From: Sphingomonas parapaucimobilis NBRC 15100
Lineage (GTDB): Bacteria > Pseudomonadota > Alphaproteobacteria > Sphingomonadales > Sphingomonadaceae
DNA: 64,000 nucleotides
NCBI RefSeq assembly: GCF_000787715.1
Contig: NZ_BBPI01000070.1
Span: forward strand, 1 to 64,000
Direction of reading: 5' to 3'
Below, piece after piece: positions 9,372 to 19,942 of the stretch. The position numbers and the translations under genes are program-made. Numbering within the stretch: position 1 is the stretch's first letter; each line of letters opens with the position of its first letter. Under the pieces are notes generated by a model. The model searched no databases, was not told the origin of the DNA, and was given only the letters and a program-made list of their open reading frames with translations.

Positions 9372-11636
9372 ATGGCCGAACGCCCTGAGCTGTCCGATTG
9401 GGAAGCCCTTGCCGCGCGCGAGGTGAAGGGCCGCGATCTCGACTGGCAGACGCCCGAGGGGATCACGGTCAAGCCGCTCTATACCGCTGCCGATGTGACC
9501 ACCGATCCCGGCCTGCCGGGTTTTGCGCCGTTCACGCGTGGCGTGCGGGCCAGCATGTATGCGGGCCGCCCCTGGACGATCCGGCAATATGCGGGCTTCT
9601 CGACCGCCGAGGAATCCAATGCCTTTTATCGCCGCAACCTGGCGGCCGGGCAGAAGGGGTTGTCGGTCGCTTTCGATCTGGCGACGCACCGCGGTTATGA
9701 CAGCGACCACCCGCGCGTGACGGGCGATGTCGGCAAGGCGGGCGTCGCGATCGACACGGTCGAGGATATGAAGATCCTGTTCGACGGCATTCCGCTGGAT
9801 GCCATGTCGGTCAGCATGACGATGAACGGCGCGGTGATCCCGGTTCTGGCCTTCTTCATCGTCGCGGCCGAGGAGCAGGGGGTTCACCGCTCCAAGCTGG
9901 AAGGGACCATCCAGAACGACATCCTCAAGGAGTTCATGGTCCGCAACACCTATATCTACCCGCCCGAGCCGAGCATGCGGATCATCTCGGACATCTTCGC
10001 CTACACCAGCGCCGAGATGCCCAAGTTCAACAGCATCTCGATCAGCGGCTATCACATGCAGGAGGCGGGGGCCACGCAGCTCCAGGAGCTGGCCTTCACC
10101 ATCGCCGACGGCATGGAATATGTGAAATATGGCGTGGCGTCGGGCCTCGACATCGACAAGTTTGCGGGGCGGCTGTCCTTCTTCTTCGCGATCGGCATGA
10201 ACTTCTTCATGGAGGTCGCCAAGCTGCGCGCCGCACGCGTGCTGTGGCACCGGGCGATGACACAGCTGGGCGCGAAGGACGAACGCTCCAAGATGCTGCG
10301 CACGCACTGCCAGACCAGCGGCGTGTCGCTGACCGAGCAGGACCCGTATAACAACGTCATCCGCACCACCATCGAGGCGATGGCGGCGATGCTGGGCGGC
10401 ACCCAGTCGCTCCACACCAACGCGCTGGACGAGGCGATCGCGCTTCCCACCGACTTCTCCGCCCGGATCGCGCGCAACACGCAGATCGTGCTGCAGGAAG
10501 AGACGGGGATGACCAAGGTCGTCGATCCCCTGGGCGGCAGCTATTATGTCGAGAGCCTGACCCAGTCGCTGGTCGATGGGGCGTGGGAACTCATTGAGCG
10601 GATCGAGGCCGAAGGCGGCATGGCCAGGGCGGTCGCTTCGGGCTGGCCCAAGGCGATGATCGAAGAGGCGAGCGCCGCGCGCGCCGCCAAGGTCGACCGG
10701 GGCGAGGATGTCATCGTCGGGGTGAACAAATACCGGCTTCAGGATGAGGCACCGGTGGAAATCCTCGACATCGACAATCATGCGGTGCGGGCGGGGCAGG
10801 TGGCGCGGATCGCGGCGGTGAAAGCAGCGCGCGATGAGGTGGCGTGTCGGACAGCGCTCGATGCGTTGCGAGACGCTGCCCAAAATCCTCCCCAAGCTGT
10901 GCTTGGGGAGGGGGACCATCGCGCCAGCGATGGTGGAGGGGCCGGGGCTGACGGTGCCGCCCCTCCACCACGCCCTGGGGGCGCGGTCCCCCTCCCCGAG
11001 CAAGCTCAGGGAGGATTGGGGACAAACCTCCTCGCACTCGCCGTTAAGGCCGCCCGCGCCCGCGCGACTTTGGGCGAGATTTCCTCGGCGCTGGAGGATG
11101 CGTTCGGCCGCTACGGCACCCAGCCGACGCCGGTGTCGGGCATTTACGGCGGTGCGTACGCCGAAGACGAACGCTGGGCGCGCCTGCTCCGCGGCGTCGA
11201 GGCGGTGGAGCGGCGTCTGGGCCGCAAGCCCCGGCTGTTCGTCGCCAAGATGGGCCAGGACGGGCATGACCGGGGCGCGAACCTCGTCTCCTCTATGTTC
11301 GGCGATCTGGGGTTCGAGGTGGTGCCCGGCCCGCTCTTCCAGACGCCGGAGGAAGCCGCGCAACTGGCGCTGTCCCGCGACGTCGACGTGGTCGGCGCGT
11401 CCAGCCTGGCCGCCGGGCACAAGACGCTGATCCCCGAACTGATCGGCCACCTCCGCGAGGCGGGGCGCGCCGATATCAAGGTCATCGCGGGTGGCGTTAT
11501 TCCCGCACAGGATTATCAGGCGCTCTACGATGCCGGGGTGCAGGCGATTTTCGGCCCCGGCACCAACCTTGTGAAGGCGGCCGAGGATGTGCTGAGGCTG
11601 CTGGGCCATAATATGCCGCCCGAGACGGGCGAATGA
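9372..11636 (+). CDS. scpA: Methylmalonyl-CoA mutase, with an in-frame repeat insertion
   Basis: Adenosylcobalamin-dependent conversion of R-methylmalonyl-CoA to succinyl-CoA. The 754-aa chain has the catalytic barrel (residues about 10-500; [32 protein letters not shown]) and a C-terminal B12-binding domain with the lower-ligand histidine in [11 protein letters not shown]. The family is normally nearer 715 aa. The excess is a Gly/Pro-rich stretch (about residues 505-549) encoded by an intergenic-type repeat lying in frame in the interdomain linker. The start ATG at 9372 follows AGGAG. It overlaps bioB by 4 nt. Confidence 0.95.
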   Translation: MAERPELSDWEALAAREVKGRDLDWQTPEGITVKPLYTAADVTTDPGLPGFAPFTRGVRASMYAGRPWTIRQYAGFSTAEESNAFYRRNLAAGQKGLSVAFDLATHRGYDSDHPRVTGDVGKAGVAIDTVEDMKILFDGIPLDAMSVSMTMNGAVIPVLAFFIVAAEEQGVHRSKLEGTIQNDILKEFMVRNTYIYPPEPSMRIISDIFAYTSAEMPKFNSISISGYHMQEAGATQLQELAFTIADGMEYVKYGVASGLDIDKFAGRLSFFFAIGMNFFMEVAKLRAARVLWHRAMTQLGAKDERSKMLRTHCQTSGVSLTEQDPYNNVIRTTIEAMAAMLGGTQSLHTNALDEAIALPTDFSARIARNTQIVLQEETGMTKVVDPLGGSYYVESLTQSLVDGAWELIERIEAEGGMARAVASGWPKAMIEEASAARAAKVDRGEDVIVGVNKYRLQDEAPVEILDIDNHAVRAGQVARIAAVKAARDEVACRTALDALRDAAQNPPQAVLGEGDHRASDGGGAGADGAAPPPRPGGAVPLPEQAQGGLGTNLLALAVKAARARATLGEISSALEDAFGRYGTQPTPVSGIYGGAYAEDERWARLLRGVEAVERRLGRKPRLFVAKMGQDGHDRGANLVSSMFGDLGFEVVPGPLFQTPEEAAQLALSRDVDVVGASSLAAGHKTLIPELIGHLREAGRADIKVIAGGVIPAQDYQALYDAGVQAIFGPGTNLVKAAEDVLRLLGHNMPPETGE
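10885..11017. repeat. Type B repeat inside the mutase gene
   Basis: Four stems are visible: CCTCCCCAAGC with GCTTGGGGAGG (10888-10911), CCATCGC with GCGATGG (10917-10933), GGTGGAGGGGC with GCCCCTCCACC (about 10932-10969), and an imperfect pair at 10991-11014. The layout matches the intergenic copies at 4341 and 22189. It is read through in frame without a stop codon in the scpA frame. Confidence 0.9.
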
Positions 11637-12673
11637 CAGGACATGACGTGATGACGACGACCACCGCGCTTCGCCCCGAGGCGACCTTGCGCACCGACTG
11701 GACCCGCGCCGAGATCAGCGCTCTGTTCGACCTGCCCTTCACCGAGCTGCTGTTCCGCGCGGCCGAAGTCCACCGCGCGCATCACGCGGCGGACGAGGTG
11801 CAGCTCTGCACGCTCTGCTCGATCAAGACCGGCGGCTGCCCCGAGGATTGCGGTTACTGTTCGCAAAGCGCGTCAGCGGAAAGCGACGTGAAGGCCGAGA
11901 AGCTGATGGACGTGCAAGCCGTGCTGGCGGCGGCGGCCGAGGCCAAGGCGGCGGGCTCGCAGCGTTTCTGCATGGGCGCGGCCTGGCGGTCGCCGAAGGA
12001 GCGCGACATGGACAAGGTCGTCGCCATGGTCGAGGGGGTGAAGGCCATGGGGCTGGAGACCTGCATGACGCTGGGGATGCTTGATGCCCCTCAGGCGCAG
12101 CGTCTGGCCGAGGCGGGTCTAGACTATTACAACCACAATATCGACACCTCGCCCGAAAACTACGCCAACGTCATCACGACGCGCTGCTTCGAGGATCGGT
12201 TGGAGACGCTGTCCAACGTGCGCGACGCGGGCATTTCGGTCTGCTGCGGCGGGATCGTCGGTATGGGTGAGACGCGCGGCGACCGCGTCGGCTTCGTCCA
12301 TGCGCTCGCCACCCTGCCGCGCCACCCCGAAAGCGTGCCGGTCAATGCGCTGGTTCCGGTCAAGGGCACGGTGCTGGGTGACATGCTCGCCGACACGCCG
12401 CTGGCGCGGATCGATGATATCGAGTTCGTCCGCACCGTCGCGGTCGCGCGCATCACCATGCCGATGAGCATGGTCCGCCTGTCGGCCGGGCGCGAGAGCA
12501 TGTCGGCGGCGACCCAGGCCTTGTGCTTTATGGCGGGCGCGAACTCGATCTTCACCGGTGACAAGCTGCTGACCGCGGGCAATGCGGGGGACGATGCGGA
12601 TGCCGCGCTGTTCGCCAAGCTGGGCCTGAAGCCGATGGAAGGTGCCGAGCCGATGCGGGTGGCAGCCGAGTGA
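11633..12673 (+). CDS. bioB: Biotin synthase
   Basis: Radical-SAM enzyme that inserts sulfur into dethiobiotin. The 346-aa protein carries the iron-sulfur cluster motif [11 protein letters not shown], preceded by [10 protein letters not shown], and later [16 protein letters not shown] typical of BioB. The ATG at 11633 overlaps the scpA stop (ATGA); a second ATG at 11651 is an alternative. It is placed before pccA, whose product needs covalently bound biotin. No bioA, bioD or bioF is nearby. Confidence 0.95.
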   Translation: MTGHDVMTTTTALRPEATLRTDWTRAEISALFDLPFTELLFRAAEVHRAHHAADEVQLCTLCSIKTGGCPEDCGYCSQSASAESDVKAEKLMDVQAVLAAAAEAKAAGSQRFCMGAAWRSPKERDMDKVVAMVEGVKAMGLETCMTLGMLDAPQAQRLAEAGLDYYNHNIDTSPENYANVITTRCFEDRLETLSNVRDAGISVCCGGIVGMGETRGDRVGFVHALATLPRHPESVPVNALVPVKGTVLGDMLADTPLARIDDIEFVRTVAVARITMPMSMVRLSAGRESMSAATQALCFMAGANSIFTGDKLLTAGNAGDDADAALFAKLGLKPMEGAEPMRVAAE

Positions 12674-12695
12674 TTTCGGTTCACCCCATCTTGAT

Positions 12696-12821
12696 CACCC
12701 CGGCGAAGGCCGGGGTCCAGATGCGGTGAACCATCGATGGTGCGACGCATCGGCCTCCCCCCGAGGTGCTGCGGCGCGCCATCGACAAAAGGGGAACTGG
12801 ACCCCGGCCTTCGCCGGGGTG
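12696..12821. repeat. Inverted-repeat element with perfect 25-bp ends
   Basis: The ends 12696-12720 and 12797-12821 are exact inverted copies; each contains CCCCGGCGAAGGCCGGGG or its complement. In the centre, ACCATCGATGGT (12730-12741) is a perfect palindrome. It fills most of the bioB-pccA gap and differs from repeat types A and B. It resembles a miniature non-coding repeat. Confidence 0.85.
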
Positions 12822-12877
12822 GTGCTTCCCACAAGACATTCGACACGGACCAACGACATAAAAGGAGAGGTATCCCC

Positions 12878-14875
12878 GTGTTCCAGAAAATCCTGATCGC
12901 CAATCGCGGGGAAATCGCGTGCCGGGTCATCCGCACCGCCCGCGCGATGGGCATCGCCACGGTCGCGGTCTATTCGGACGCCGATGCCAGCGCGCCGCAT
13001 GTCCGTCTGGCCGATGAGTCGGTCCGCTTGGGGCCAGCACCCGCCGCCGAAAGCTATCTCAAGGCCGAACTGATCCTCGCCGCCGCCAAGGCGACCGGCG
13101 CGGACGCGATCCATCCCGGTTACGGCTTCCTGTCCGAACGTGAGAGCTTCGCGAAAGCCTGTGCCGAGGCGGGTGTCGCCTTCATCGGCCCGCCGCCGAA
13201 CGCCATCGCCGCGATGGGCGACAAGATCGAATCCAAGAAGCTGGCCAAGGCGGCGGGGGTCAATGTCGTCCCCGGCTATCTGGGCGAGATCGCCGATACC
13301 GAGGAAGCGGTGCGCATCGCCGCCGACATCGGCTTCCCCGTCATGATGAAGGCGTCGGCGGGCGGCGGCGGCAAGGGCATGCGGCTCGCCTGGTCGGAGG
13401 CGGACGTGCGCGAGGGCTTCGAGGCGACCAAGCGCGAGGGGCTCGCCAGCTTCGGGGACGACCGCGTCTTCATCGAGAAGTTCATCGAGTCCCCCCGCCA
13501 TATCGAGATCCAGGTGCTGGGCGACCAGCATGGCAATATCGTCTATCTCGGCGAGCGCGAATGCTCGGTCCAGCGCCGTCACCAGAAGGTGGTCGAGGAA
13601 GCCCCGTCGCCTTTCGTCACCCCCGAGATGCGCCGCGCCATGGGCGAACAGGCGGTCGCTCTAGCGCGTGCGGTCGGCTATTATTCGGCGGGCACCGTCG
13701 AGCTGATCGTGTCGGGCGCGGACACGACGGGCAAGAGCTTCTACTTCCTCGAAATGAACACCCGGCTCCAGGTCGAGCATCCCGTGACCGAAGAGATTAC
13801 CGGGCTCGATCTGGTCGAGCAGATGATCCGCGTCGCGGCGGGCGAGCCCCTGGCCTTCAAGCAGGACGAGGTGACGCTGACCGGCTGGGCGGTCGAGAAC
13901 CGTGTCTATGCCGAGGACCCGTATCGCGGCTTCCTGCCCTCGACCGGGCGGCTGGTCCGCTACAACCCGCCCGCCGAACATTCGGACGACGAAACCCGCG
14001 TCCGCGTCGACGACGGCGTGGCCGAGGGCGGCGAGGTCAGCATGTTCTACGACCCGATGATCGCCAAGCTCGTCACCTGGGCGCCGACCCGCGAAGCCGC
14101 GATCGACGCCCAGATCGCCGCGCTCGATGCGTTCGAGATCGTCGGGCCGGGGACCAATATCGACTTCGTCTCCGCGCTGATGCAGCATCCTCGCTTCCGC
14201 GCAGGGGCGCTGTCGACCGGCTTCATCGCCGAGGAATATCCCGAAGGCTTCCAAGGCGCGCCCGCCAGCGACGACCTGACCCGCACCCTTGCGGCGGTCG
14301 CCGCCTTCGCCGCCACCGCCGAGGCCGATCGCGCGCGGCGGGTCGACGGCCAGCTCGGCCACCGCCTGCAACCGCCCGCCGACTGGACGGTGCGGATCGG
14401 CGGAGCGGATCATCAGGTCCATGTCTCGACCGACGGCATGACCGTCGATGGCGACGACCTGGACCTCGCCATCGCCTATACGCCCGGCGACCGGATGATC
14501 GCGGTCGAGGACGAAGATGGCGAGACGCTCCACGTCCGCATCGCGAAGACGCGTACCGGCTTCAAGCTGACCACGCGCGGTGCCAGCCACATGGTCCGCG
14601 TCCTCCCCGCCCGCGCGGCGGCTTATGCCCAGCACCTGATCGAAAAGGTGCCGCCCGACCTGTCGAAATACCTGATCGCGCCGATGCCGGGCCTGCTCGT
14701 TCGATTGGACGTCGCCGAGGGTGATTCCGTCGAGGCGGGCCAGTCGCTGGCCGTCGTCGAGGCGATGAAGATGGAAAACATCCTCCGCGCCGCCAAGTCC
14801 GGCACGGTGAAGACGATCAGCGCCAAGACCGGCGACAGCCTGGCCGTCGATGCGGTGATTCTCGAACTGGAGTAA
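12878..14875 (+). CDS. pccA: Propionyl-CoA carboxylase alpha (biotin carboxylase) subunit
   Basis: ATP-dependent carboxylation of the biotin prosthetic group, partner of PccB. The 665-aa protein starts at GTG 12878 (FQKILIANRGEIACRVIRTA), 7 nt after GGAGAGG. It contains the ATP-grasp biotin carboxylase domain with the glycine-rich loop KASAGGGGKGMR and EMNTRLQVEHPVTE, a linker domain, and a C-terminal biotinyl domain with the target lysine in VVEAMKMEN. It closes the propionate block, about 200 bp after bioB across the inverted-repeat element. Confidence 0.96.
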   Translation: MFQKILIANRGEIACRVIRTARAMGIATVAVYSDADASAPHVRLADESVRLGPAPAAESYLKAELILAAAKATGADAIHPGYGFLSERESFAKACAEAGVAFIGPPPNAIAAMGDKIESKKLAKAAGVNVVPGYLGEIADTEEAVRIAADIGFPVMMKASAGGGGKGMRLAWSEADVREGFEATKREGLASFGDDRVFIEKFIESPRHIEIQVLGDQHGNIVYLGERECSVQRRHQKVVEEAPSPFVTPEMRRAMGEQAVALARAVGYYSAGTVELIVSGADTTGKSFYFLEMNTRLQVEHPVTEEITGLDLVEQMIRVAAGEPLAFKQDEVTLTGWAVENRVYAEDPYRGFLPSTGRLVRYNPPAEHSDDETRVRVDDGVAEGGEVSMFYDPMIAKLVTWAPTREAAIDAQIAALDAFEIVGPGTNIDFVSALMQHPRFRAGALSTGFIAEEYPEGFQGAPASDDLTRTLAAVAAFAATAEADRARRVDGQLGHRLQPPADWTVRIGGADHQVHVSTDGMTVDGDDLDLAIAYTPGDRMIAVEDEDGETLHVRIAKTRTGFKLTTRGASHMVRVLPARAAAYAQHLIEKVPPDLSKYLIAPMPGLLVRLDVAEGDSVEAGQSLAVVEAMKMENILRAAKSGTVKTISAKTGDSLAVDAVILELE

Positions 14876-14897
14876 TTTGCAGAAGTCAGACTTATTA

Positions 14898-15011
14898 CTC
14901 CCCTTGCAGGGGAGGTGGCGCGCATAGCGCGTCGGAGGGGTGTCCCGCTCTCGATAGGGTGACACCCCTCCGTCAGGCCTTCGGCCTGCCACCTCCCCTT
15001 GCAGGGGAGGA
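14898..15011. repeat. Type B composite repeat overlapping the end of a gene
   Basis: Left hairpin CTCCCCTTGCAGGGGAG (14898-14914) and right hairpin CTCCCCTTGCAGGGGAG (about 14993-15009) enclose inner pairing segments (GGAGGGGTGTC and GACACCCCTCC; GGCCTTCGGCC). It lies between the convergent pccA and CitE-like genes. The last dozen codons and the stop of the CitE-like gene fall inside it. Confidence 0.8.
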
Positions 15012-15839
15012 ATGAGCGAGGGCCAGGATCCGCTCGGCCTCGGCCAGGTGCAGCCGCTCCACCATCTGCCCGTCCAGCCGGATCGCGCCCAGCGCCGCTT
15101 GCTCGGAATCGGCGAAAGCCTCCACCACCCGCTGCGCCCAGGCGATTTCCGCCGCATCCGGGCCGAACCCTGCATGGGCCGCCGCAATCTGGTTGGGGTG
15201 GATCAGCGTCTTGCCGTCGAAGCCCAGCCGCCGCCCCTCCGTGCATTCCGCCGCCAGCCGCTCGGGCGCGTCGAGGGCGTTGCATACGCCGTCCAGCGCG
15301 ATCAGTCCGGCGCTGCGGGCGGCGACGACGATCTGGACCCGGAGCGGCAACAACGCCTCGGGCGCGGGCGGAGAGGGCAGGCGCATCTCCTTCGCCAGAT
15401 CGTTGGTGCCCGCGACCAAAGCGGTCAGCCCCAACCCCGTTGCCGCCTGCGCGATCGCGCCGAGCGACAGGATACCGCGGCACGTCTCGATCATCGCCCA
15501 GAGCGGCACGTCCGGCCCCAATGCCGCCCGCGCGGCGGCAAGCGTCGCGACATCGTCGACCTTGGGGATCAGCACCGCCGCCGGACGCGTCGTCGCCAGC
15601 GCGGCGAGGTCGTCCATCGCATGGGGCGTATCCAGTCCGTTTGTCCGCACGACCAGCAACCGCTCGCCAAAGCCCCCCTCGCGCACCGCCGCCACCGCCG
15701 CATCGCGCGCCATGGCCTTGGCGTCGGGGGCGACCGCATCCTCCAGATCGAGGATCACCGCATCGCTGTCGAACATGCGCGCCTTGGCGATGGCGCGGGA
15801 ATTGGAGGCGGGGAGGAACAGGGCGCTGCGCAAGATCAT
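14973..15839 (-). CDS. CitE-like CoA ester lyase (HpcH/HpaI aldolase family)
   Basis: A 288-aa TIM-barrel lyase. It starts RSALFLPASNSRAIAKAR and has DAVILDLEDAVAP with the metal-binding acidic residues, IPKVDD, MIETCRGI, and the late signature GRRLGFDGKTLIHPNQI. Relatives cleave citryl-, malyl- or citramalyl-CoA; the substrate here is not decidable. The final residues SSPARGGGRPKA and the stop codon are encoded by a dispersed repeat, so the original C-terminus was probably replaced. It converges on pccA, so a role in acyl-CoA metabolism is likely. Confidence 0.88.
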   Translation of the reverse strand: MILRSALFLPASNSRAIAKARMFDSDAVILDLEDAVAPDAKAMARDAAVAAVREGGFGERLLVVRTNGLDTPHAMDDLAALATTRPAAVLIPKVDDVATLAAARAALGPDVPLWAMIETCRGILSLGAIAQAATGLGLTALVAGTNDLAKEMRLPSPPAPEALLPLRVQIVVAARSAGLIALDGVCNALDAPERLAAECTEGRRLGFDGKTLIHPNQIAAAHAGFGPDAAEIAWAQRVVEAFADSEQAALGAIRLDGQMVERLHLAEAERILALAHSSPARGGGRPKA

Positions 15840-15919
15840 AGCGCGAGCATAGCGGCGTCATGCCTCTGGTAAAATGGCGGGGTCGCGCCATAATCGAAGG
15901 CGCAAAGGGGGATGATGAC

Positions 15920-16363
15920 ATGACCGCGACGCTGTTGCTGCTGGGGCTGACGATCACGCTCTACGTCTGGCCGGATCTGCCGGTCAGCCGCTGGCTGGCG
16001 GGTATGATGGTCGAGGCTCCGGCGCGGCTGCTCGGGCGGGTCCGGCCGGGGCATTGGGCGATGATGGCGCTGGGGGTGGCGCTGCTGGGCCTCGCCATCT
16101 GGTTCGAGATCGATGAGATTCGGATGCTCGCCGCAGCGGCCGCGCCGATGGGCGATCTGGTCATGCTCGCCTCGGCGATCGAATGGGGCGGCGTGGCCGA
16201 ACTGGTGATGGCGGCGGTCCTGTCCTCCTCGATGCTGGCGCGCTGGCCTGTTTTCGGCCGCTGGGCCGGGCGGATGTCCGCAAGCCGGACCGCTCGCCCG
16301 CGCCGGGTGGAGCGGCCCGCCAATGACAGCGACGATGGCGAGGGGCGACGACTCGCCGCCTGA
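15920..16363 (+). CDS. Hypothetical small membrane protein
   Basis: A 147-aa protein with three hydrophobic segments (residues about 3-30, 47-66 and 75-100) and a basic, polar C-terminal tail (RTARPRRVERPANDSDD). I chose the ATG at 15920 because AAAGGGGG lies 9 nt upstream; an in-frame ATG at 15860 would add a polar stretch. No family is recognised. It precedes the cyo operon by 50 nt and could be co-transcribed, but nothing in it indicates an oxidase function. Confidence 0.6.
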   Translation: MTATLLLLGLTITLYVWPDLPVSRWLAGMMVEAPARLLGRVRPGHWAMMALGVALLGLAIWFEIDEIRMLAAAAAPMGDLVMLASAIEWGGVAELVMAAVLSSSMLARWPVFGRWAGRMSASRTARPRRVERPANDSDDGEGRRLAA

Positions 16364-16413
16364 TCCCTTTGCGGGGGCGGAACGAAAGCGCCGGGCCGCC
16401 GTTCACCCGCTGA

Positions 16414-17301
16414 ATGCTCCGCGATCCGCGCCTCGCCAGAATTTCCGCGCGTTTCGCGTGTCTTGGGTTGTGCGTCGTCCTTTCCGCCTGTGAGCCGGGC
16501 ATCCTGAACCCCGCCGGGCCGATCGCGGCGGGTGAGCGCAGCATCTTCCTCAATGCGCTGGCGGTGATGCTGGCCATCGTCGTGCCGGTCATCATCCTCG
16601 CCTTCGCCTTTGGCTGGTGGTTCCGCGCGAGCAACACGCGCGCCAGGCATTTGCCCGATTGGGCCTATTCGGGGCGGCTGGAGCTGCTGGTGTGGTCGAT
16701 CCCGGCGCTCGCCATCATGTTCCTGGGCGGTATCGCCTGGATCGGCAGCCATGATCTCGATCCGCCCAAGCCGATCGCGTCCAAGGCCAGGACGATGACA
16801 ATCGAGGTCGTCGCGACCGACTGGAAATGGCTGTTTATCTATCCCGAACAGGGGATCGCGACGATCAACCGGCTGGTCGTGCCGGTCGGCACGCCGGTCA
16901 AGTTCCGCATCACCTCGGCAGGCGTGATGAACAGCTTCTTCGTGCCGCGGCTGGGCAGCCAGATCTACGCCATGTCGGGAATGGACTCGACGCTGAACCT
17001 GCGCGCCGACAAGGTCGGGCGCTATCGCGGGCTGTCGGCGCATTATAGCGGGGAGGGCTTTGCCGATATGGATTTCTTCGTCGATGCGGTGCCGCAAGCG
17101 AGCTTTGACCGCTTCGTCGCGACCGCGCGGGGAGGGCAGGGCAAGACGCTCGACTGGGCCGAGTTCGTTGCGATGGCGCATCCCAGCCGCAATGTCCGCC
17201 CCGCCAGCTATCCCCGGCTCCAGCCCGGCCTGTACGACCAGATCGTCATGAAGAATGGCGCGCCCGAGGGTGAGAAAGCCAAGGACGGACGCGAGCAATG
17301 A
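16414..17301 (+). CDS. cyoA: Cytochrome bo3 quinol oxidase subunit II
   Basis: Subunit II of the terminal quinol oxidase. The 295-aa protein has a lipoprotein signal ending VVLSAC, two membrane helices (about residues 45-70 and 87-110) and a periplasmic cupredoxin-like domain beginning [16 protein letters not shown]. The copper-A ligands of cytochrome c oxidases are absent, as expected for a quinol oxidase, and [17 protein letters not shown] is the bo3-type signature. It overlaps cyoB by 4 nt. Confidence 0.94.
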   Translation: MLRDPRLARISARFACLGLCVVLSACEPGILNPAGPIAAGERSIFLNALAVMLAIVVPVIILAFAFGWWFRASNTRARHLPDWAYSGRLELLVWSIPALAIMFLGGIAWIGSHDLDPPKPIASKARTMTIEVVATDWKWLFIYPEQGIATINRLVVPVGTPVKFRITSAGVMNSFFVPRLGSQIYAMSGMDSTLNLRADKVGRYRGLSAHYSGEGFADMDFFVDAVPQASFDRFVATARGGQGKTLDWAEFVAMAHPSRNVRPASYPRLQPGLYDQIVMKNGAPEGEKAKDGREQ

Positions 17302-19310
17302 GCCTGACCGGCAAGCTCGGCTGGGACTCGATCCCGTTCCACGAACCGCTGCCTTTGGTGTCGGCGGGCGTGATCGGTCTGGTGCTGCTGGGCGTCTTCA
17401 TCTGGACGTGGCGGCGGGGGCATCTGCCCTACATCTGGAGCGAGTGGATCACGAGCGTCGATCACAAGCGGATCGGCGTCATGTACTGCCTGCTGGCGGG
17501 CGTCATGCTGCTGCGCGGCTTTTCCGACGCGCTGCTGATGCGGTCGCAACAGGCGATCGCCTATGGCAATGAAGGCTATCTGCCGCCCGACCATTACGAC
17601 CAGATCTTCTCGGCGCATGGCACGATCATGATCTTCTTCGTGGCGATGCCGTTCATGATCGGGCTGATGAATTTCGTCGTGCCGTTGCAGCTCGGCGTGC
17701 GCGACGTGGCGTTTCCGACGCTCAACTCGGTCAGCTTCTGGCTGACCGCCAGCGGCGCGCTGCTCATCAATATGAGCCTGGTCATCGGCGAGTTCGCCAA
17801 GACCGGCTGGCTGGTCTATCCGCCCTTGTCCGAGCTGCGCTTCTCGCCCGGTGTGGGTGTCGATTATTACCTCTGGGCATTGCAGATATCCGGCATGGGG
17901 ACACTGCTCTCGGGCGTGAACCTGGTCACGACCATCCTGAAGATGCGCGCGCCGGGTATGGGTTACAGCCGGATGCCGATGTTCACCTGGACATCGCTGG
18001 CCTCCAACCTGCTGATCGTCGCGGCTTTTCCGGTGCTGACCGCCGTGCTGGCGATGCTGATCCTCGACCGCTATCTCGGCTTCCACTTCTTCACGCCGGA
18101 AGCGGGCGGCAACCAGATGATGTTCGTGAACCTCATCTGGGCCTGGGGCCACCCGGAAGTCTATATCCTGATCCTGCCCGCCTTCGGCGTGTTTTCCGAG
18201 ATCATCTCGACCTTCTCGTCCAAGCCTTTGTTCGGTTATCGATCGATGGTGATCGCGACCATGGTGATCTGCATCCTGTCCTTCATGGTATGGCTGCACC
18301 ATTTCTTCACCATGGGGGCGGGCGCCGATGTGAACGGTTTCTTCGGCATCACGACGATGATCATCGCGGTGCCGACGGGGGTGAAGGTCTTCAACTGGCT
18401 GTTCACCATGTATGGCGGGCGCATCCGTTATACGTCGATGATGCTGTGGTCGATCGGGTTCATCGTGACCTTCGTGATCGGCGGCATGACCGGCGTGATG
18501 CTGGCGGTGCCCCCGGCCGACTTCGTGCTGCACAACTCGCTGTTCCTGGTCGCGCATTTCCATAACGTCATCATCGGCGGGGTGCTGTTCGGCGCCTTTG
18601 CGGGCTTCACCTTCTGGTTTCCCAAGATGTTCGGTTTCACACTGGACGAGACCTGGGGCAAGCGGGCCTTCTGGTTGTGGCTGAGCGGTTTCTATCTCGC
18701 CTTCATGCCGCTCTATGTGCTCGGCCTGATGGGCATGACCCGGCGGATGCAGCATTATGACGTGCCCGGCTGGCATCCGTGGCTGATCGCGGCGGGCCTG
18801 GGCGCGCTGCTGATCGCCGCTGGCATCGCGTGCCAGGTCATGATGCTTTATGTTTCGATCAAGACGCGTAAAGACCGGGTCGACGAAAGCGGCGACCCTT
18901 GGGACGGGCGCACGCTGGAGTGGATCACCACCTCGCCGCCGCCCGCCTTCAACTTCGCGGTGCTGCCCGATGTGAAGGGCGAGGAAGCCTATTGGGGCAT
19001 CAAGGCGAAGGCGCGCGAGAACCGCGCCCTGTCCGATCGCCCCGATTACGAGCCGATCGAGATGCCGCGGAATTCGCCGACCGGAATCGTCGCCGCCTTC
19101 TTCGCCACCGCCATGGGCTTTGCGCTGATCTGGCATATCTGGTGGCTGGTCGGCCTGGGTTTCTTCGGGGCCTGGGGGACGTTCATCGTCTTCGCATGGC
19201 GGGACAAGGCCGAGTATGAGATCCCGGTCGAGGAGGTCGAACGGCTGGACCAGGCGCGTCGCCGCAGCAAGGCGACCCTGCTGGACTTGCCGGAAGAGGC
19301 GCTGTCATGA
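17298..19310 (+). CDS. cyoB: Cytochrome bo3 quinol oxidase subunit I
   Basis: Catalytic haem-copper subunit that reduces oxygen and pumps protons. It is 670 aa with about 15 hydrophobic helices. Haem and copper ligands are visible: His in [10 protein letters not shown] (low-spin haem), WGHPEVYI with the copper-binding His and cross-linked Tyr, the LHHFFTMG His pair, and VAHFHNV with the final haem ligands. The length and N-terminal extension fit CyoB rather than CtaD. It overlaps cyoC by 4 nt. Confidence 0.97.
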   Translation: MSLTGKLGWDSIPFHEPLPLVSAGVIGLVLLGVFIWTWRRGHLPYIWSEWITSVDHKRIGVMYCLLAGVMLLRGFSDALLMRSQQAIAYGNEGYLPPDHYDQIFSAHGTIMIFFVAMPFMIGLMNFVVPLQLGVRDVAFPTLNSVSFWLTASGALLINMSLVIGEFAKTGWLVYPPLSELRFSPGVGVDYYLWALQISGMGTLLSGVNLVTTILKMRAPGMGYSRMPMFTWTSLASNLLIVAAFPVLTAVLAMLILDRYLGFHFFTPEAGGNQMMFVNLIWAWGHPEVYILILPAFGVFSEIISTFSSKPLFGYRSMVIATMVICILSFMVWLHHFFTMGAGADVNGFFGITTMIIAVPTGVKVFNWLFTMYGGRIRYTSMMLWSIGFIVTFVIGGMTGVMLAVPPADFVLHNSLFLVAHFHNVIIGGVLFGAFAGFTFWFPKMFGFTLDETWGKRAFWLWLSGFYLAFMPLYVLGLMGMTRRMQHYDVPGWHPWLIAAGLGALLIAAGIACQVMMLYVSIKTRKDRVDESGDPWDGRTLEWITTSPPPAFNFAVLPDVKGEEAYWGIKAKARENRALSDRPDYEPIEMPRNSPTGIVAAFFATAMGFALIWHIWWLVGLGFFGAWGTFIVFAWRDKAEYEIPVEEVERLDQARRRSKATLLDLPEEALS

Positions 19311-19942
19311 GCCAGACCGCGCAGACGCACGATCCCAACAAGCTGGGCCGTACCGCCGAGCCCAACCCGGATGGCCCTGCGCCCAAGCGGGTGGTGGTGT
19401 CCTATGGCTTCTGGATCTTCCTGCTGTCGGACTTCATCCTGTTCGCCTGCTTCTTTGCCGGTTACGCGGTGCTGAAGGATGCGACGGCGGGCGGTCCCTC
19501 GGGCAAGGACCTGTTCGAACTGAAGCTGGTCGAGGCGGAGACGGTGCTGCTGCTGCTGTCCAGCTTCGCCTGCGGTCTGGCGGGGATCGGCACGCTGGCG
19601 CGTGACATGCGCTGGTTCCAGATCGCGATGGCGGCGACGGGGCTGCTCGGCGCGGGCTTCCTGGCGCTGGAGGCCTATGAGTTTCTCCACCTGATCGGCG
19701 AGGGGGCGGGGCCGGGGCGCAGCGCGTTCCTGTCGGCCTTCTTCGCGCTGGTCGGGTGCCACGGGCTCCATGTGCTGCTCGGTCTGCTCTGGCTGACGAC
19801 GATGATGGCGCAGGCCTGGGCCAAGGGGTTCCGCGAAGACATATTGCGCCGCATCCTGTGCTTCAGCCTGTTCTGGCACGCGCTCGACATCATCTGGGTG
19901 GCGCTGTTCACCATGGTCTATCTGATGGGAGTGCGGGGATGA
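19307..19942 (+). CDS. cyoC: Cytochrome bo3 quinol oxidase subunit III
   Basis: A 211-aa membrane protein with five hydrophobic helices. The N-terminal helix ([20 protein letters not shown]) and the helix pairs containing YEFLHL and [10 protein letters not shown] match haem-copper oxidase subunit III. The shortened five-helix form is typical of bo3 enzymes. It has 4-nt overlaps with both cyoB and cyoD. It is structural in the oxidase rather than catalytic. Confidence 0.95.
   Translation: MSQTAQTHDPNKLGRTAEPNPDGPAPKRVVVSYGFWIFLLSDFILFACFFAGYAVLKDATAGGPSGKDLFELKLVEAETVLLLLSSFACGLAGIGTLARDMRWFQIAMAATGLLGAGFLALEAYEFLHLIGEGAGPGRSAFLSAFFALVGCHGLHVLLGLLWLTTMMAQAWAKGFREDILRRILCFSLFWHALDIIWVALFTMVYLMGVRG

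Noticed and set aside
8400-11609. 1069-codon open frame on the minus strand over the propionate block
   Set aside because: It covers the hydratase and mutase genes in antisense and shows no domain; it also passes through the repeat insertion by chance.
17208-19136. 642-codon open frame opposite cyoB
   Set aside because: Antisense shadow, His/Asp/Arg-rich, no motif.
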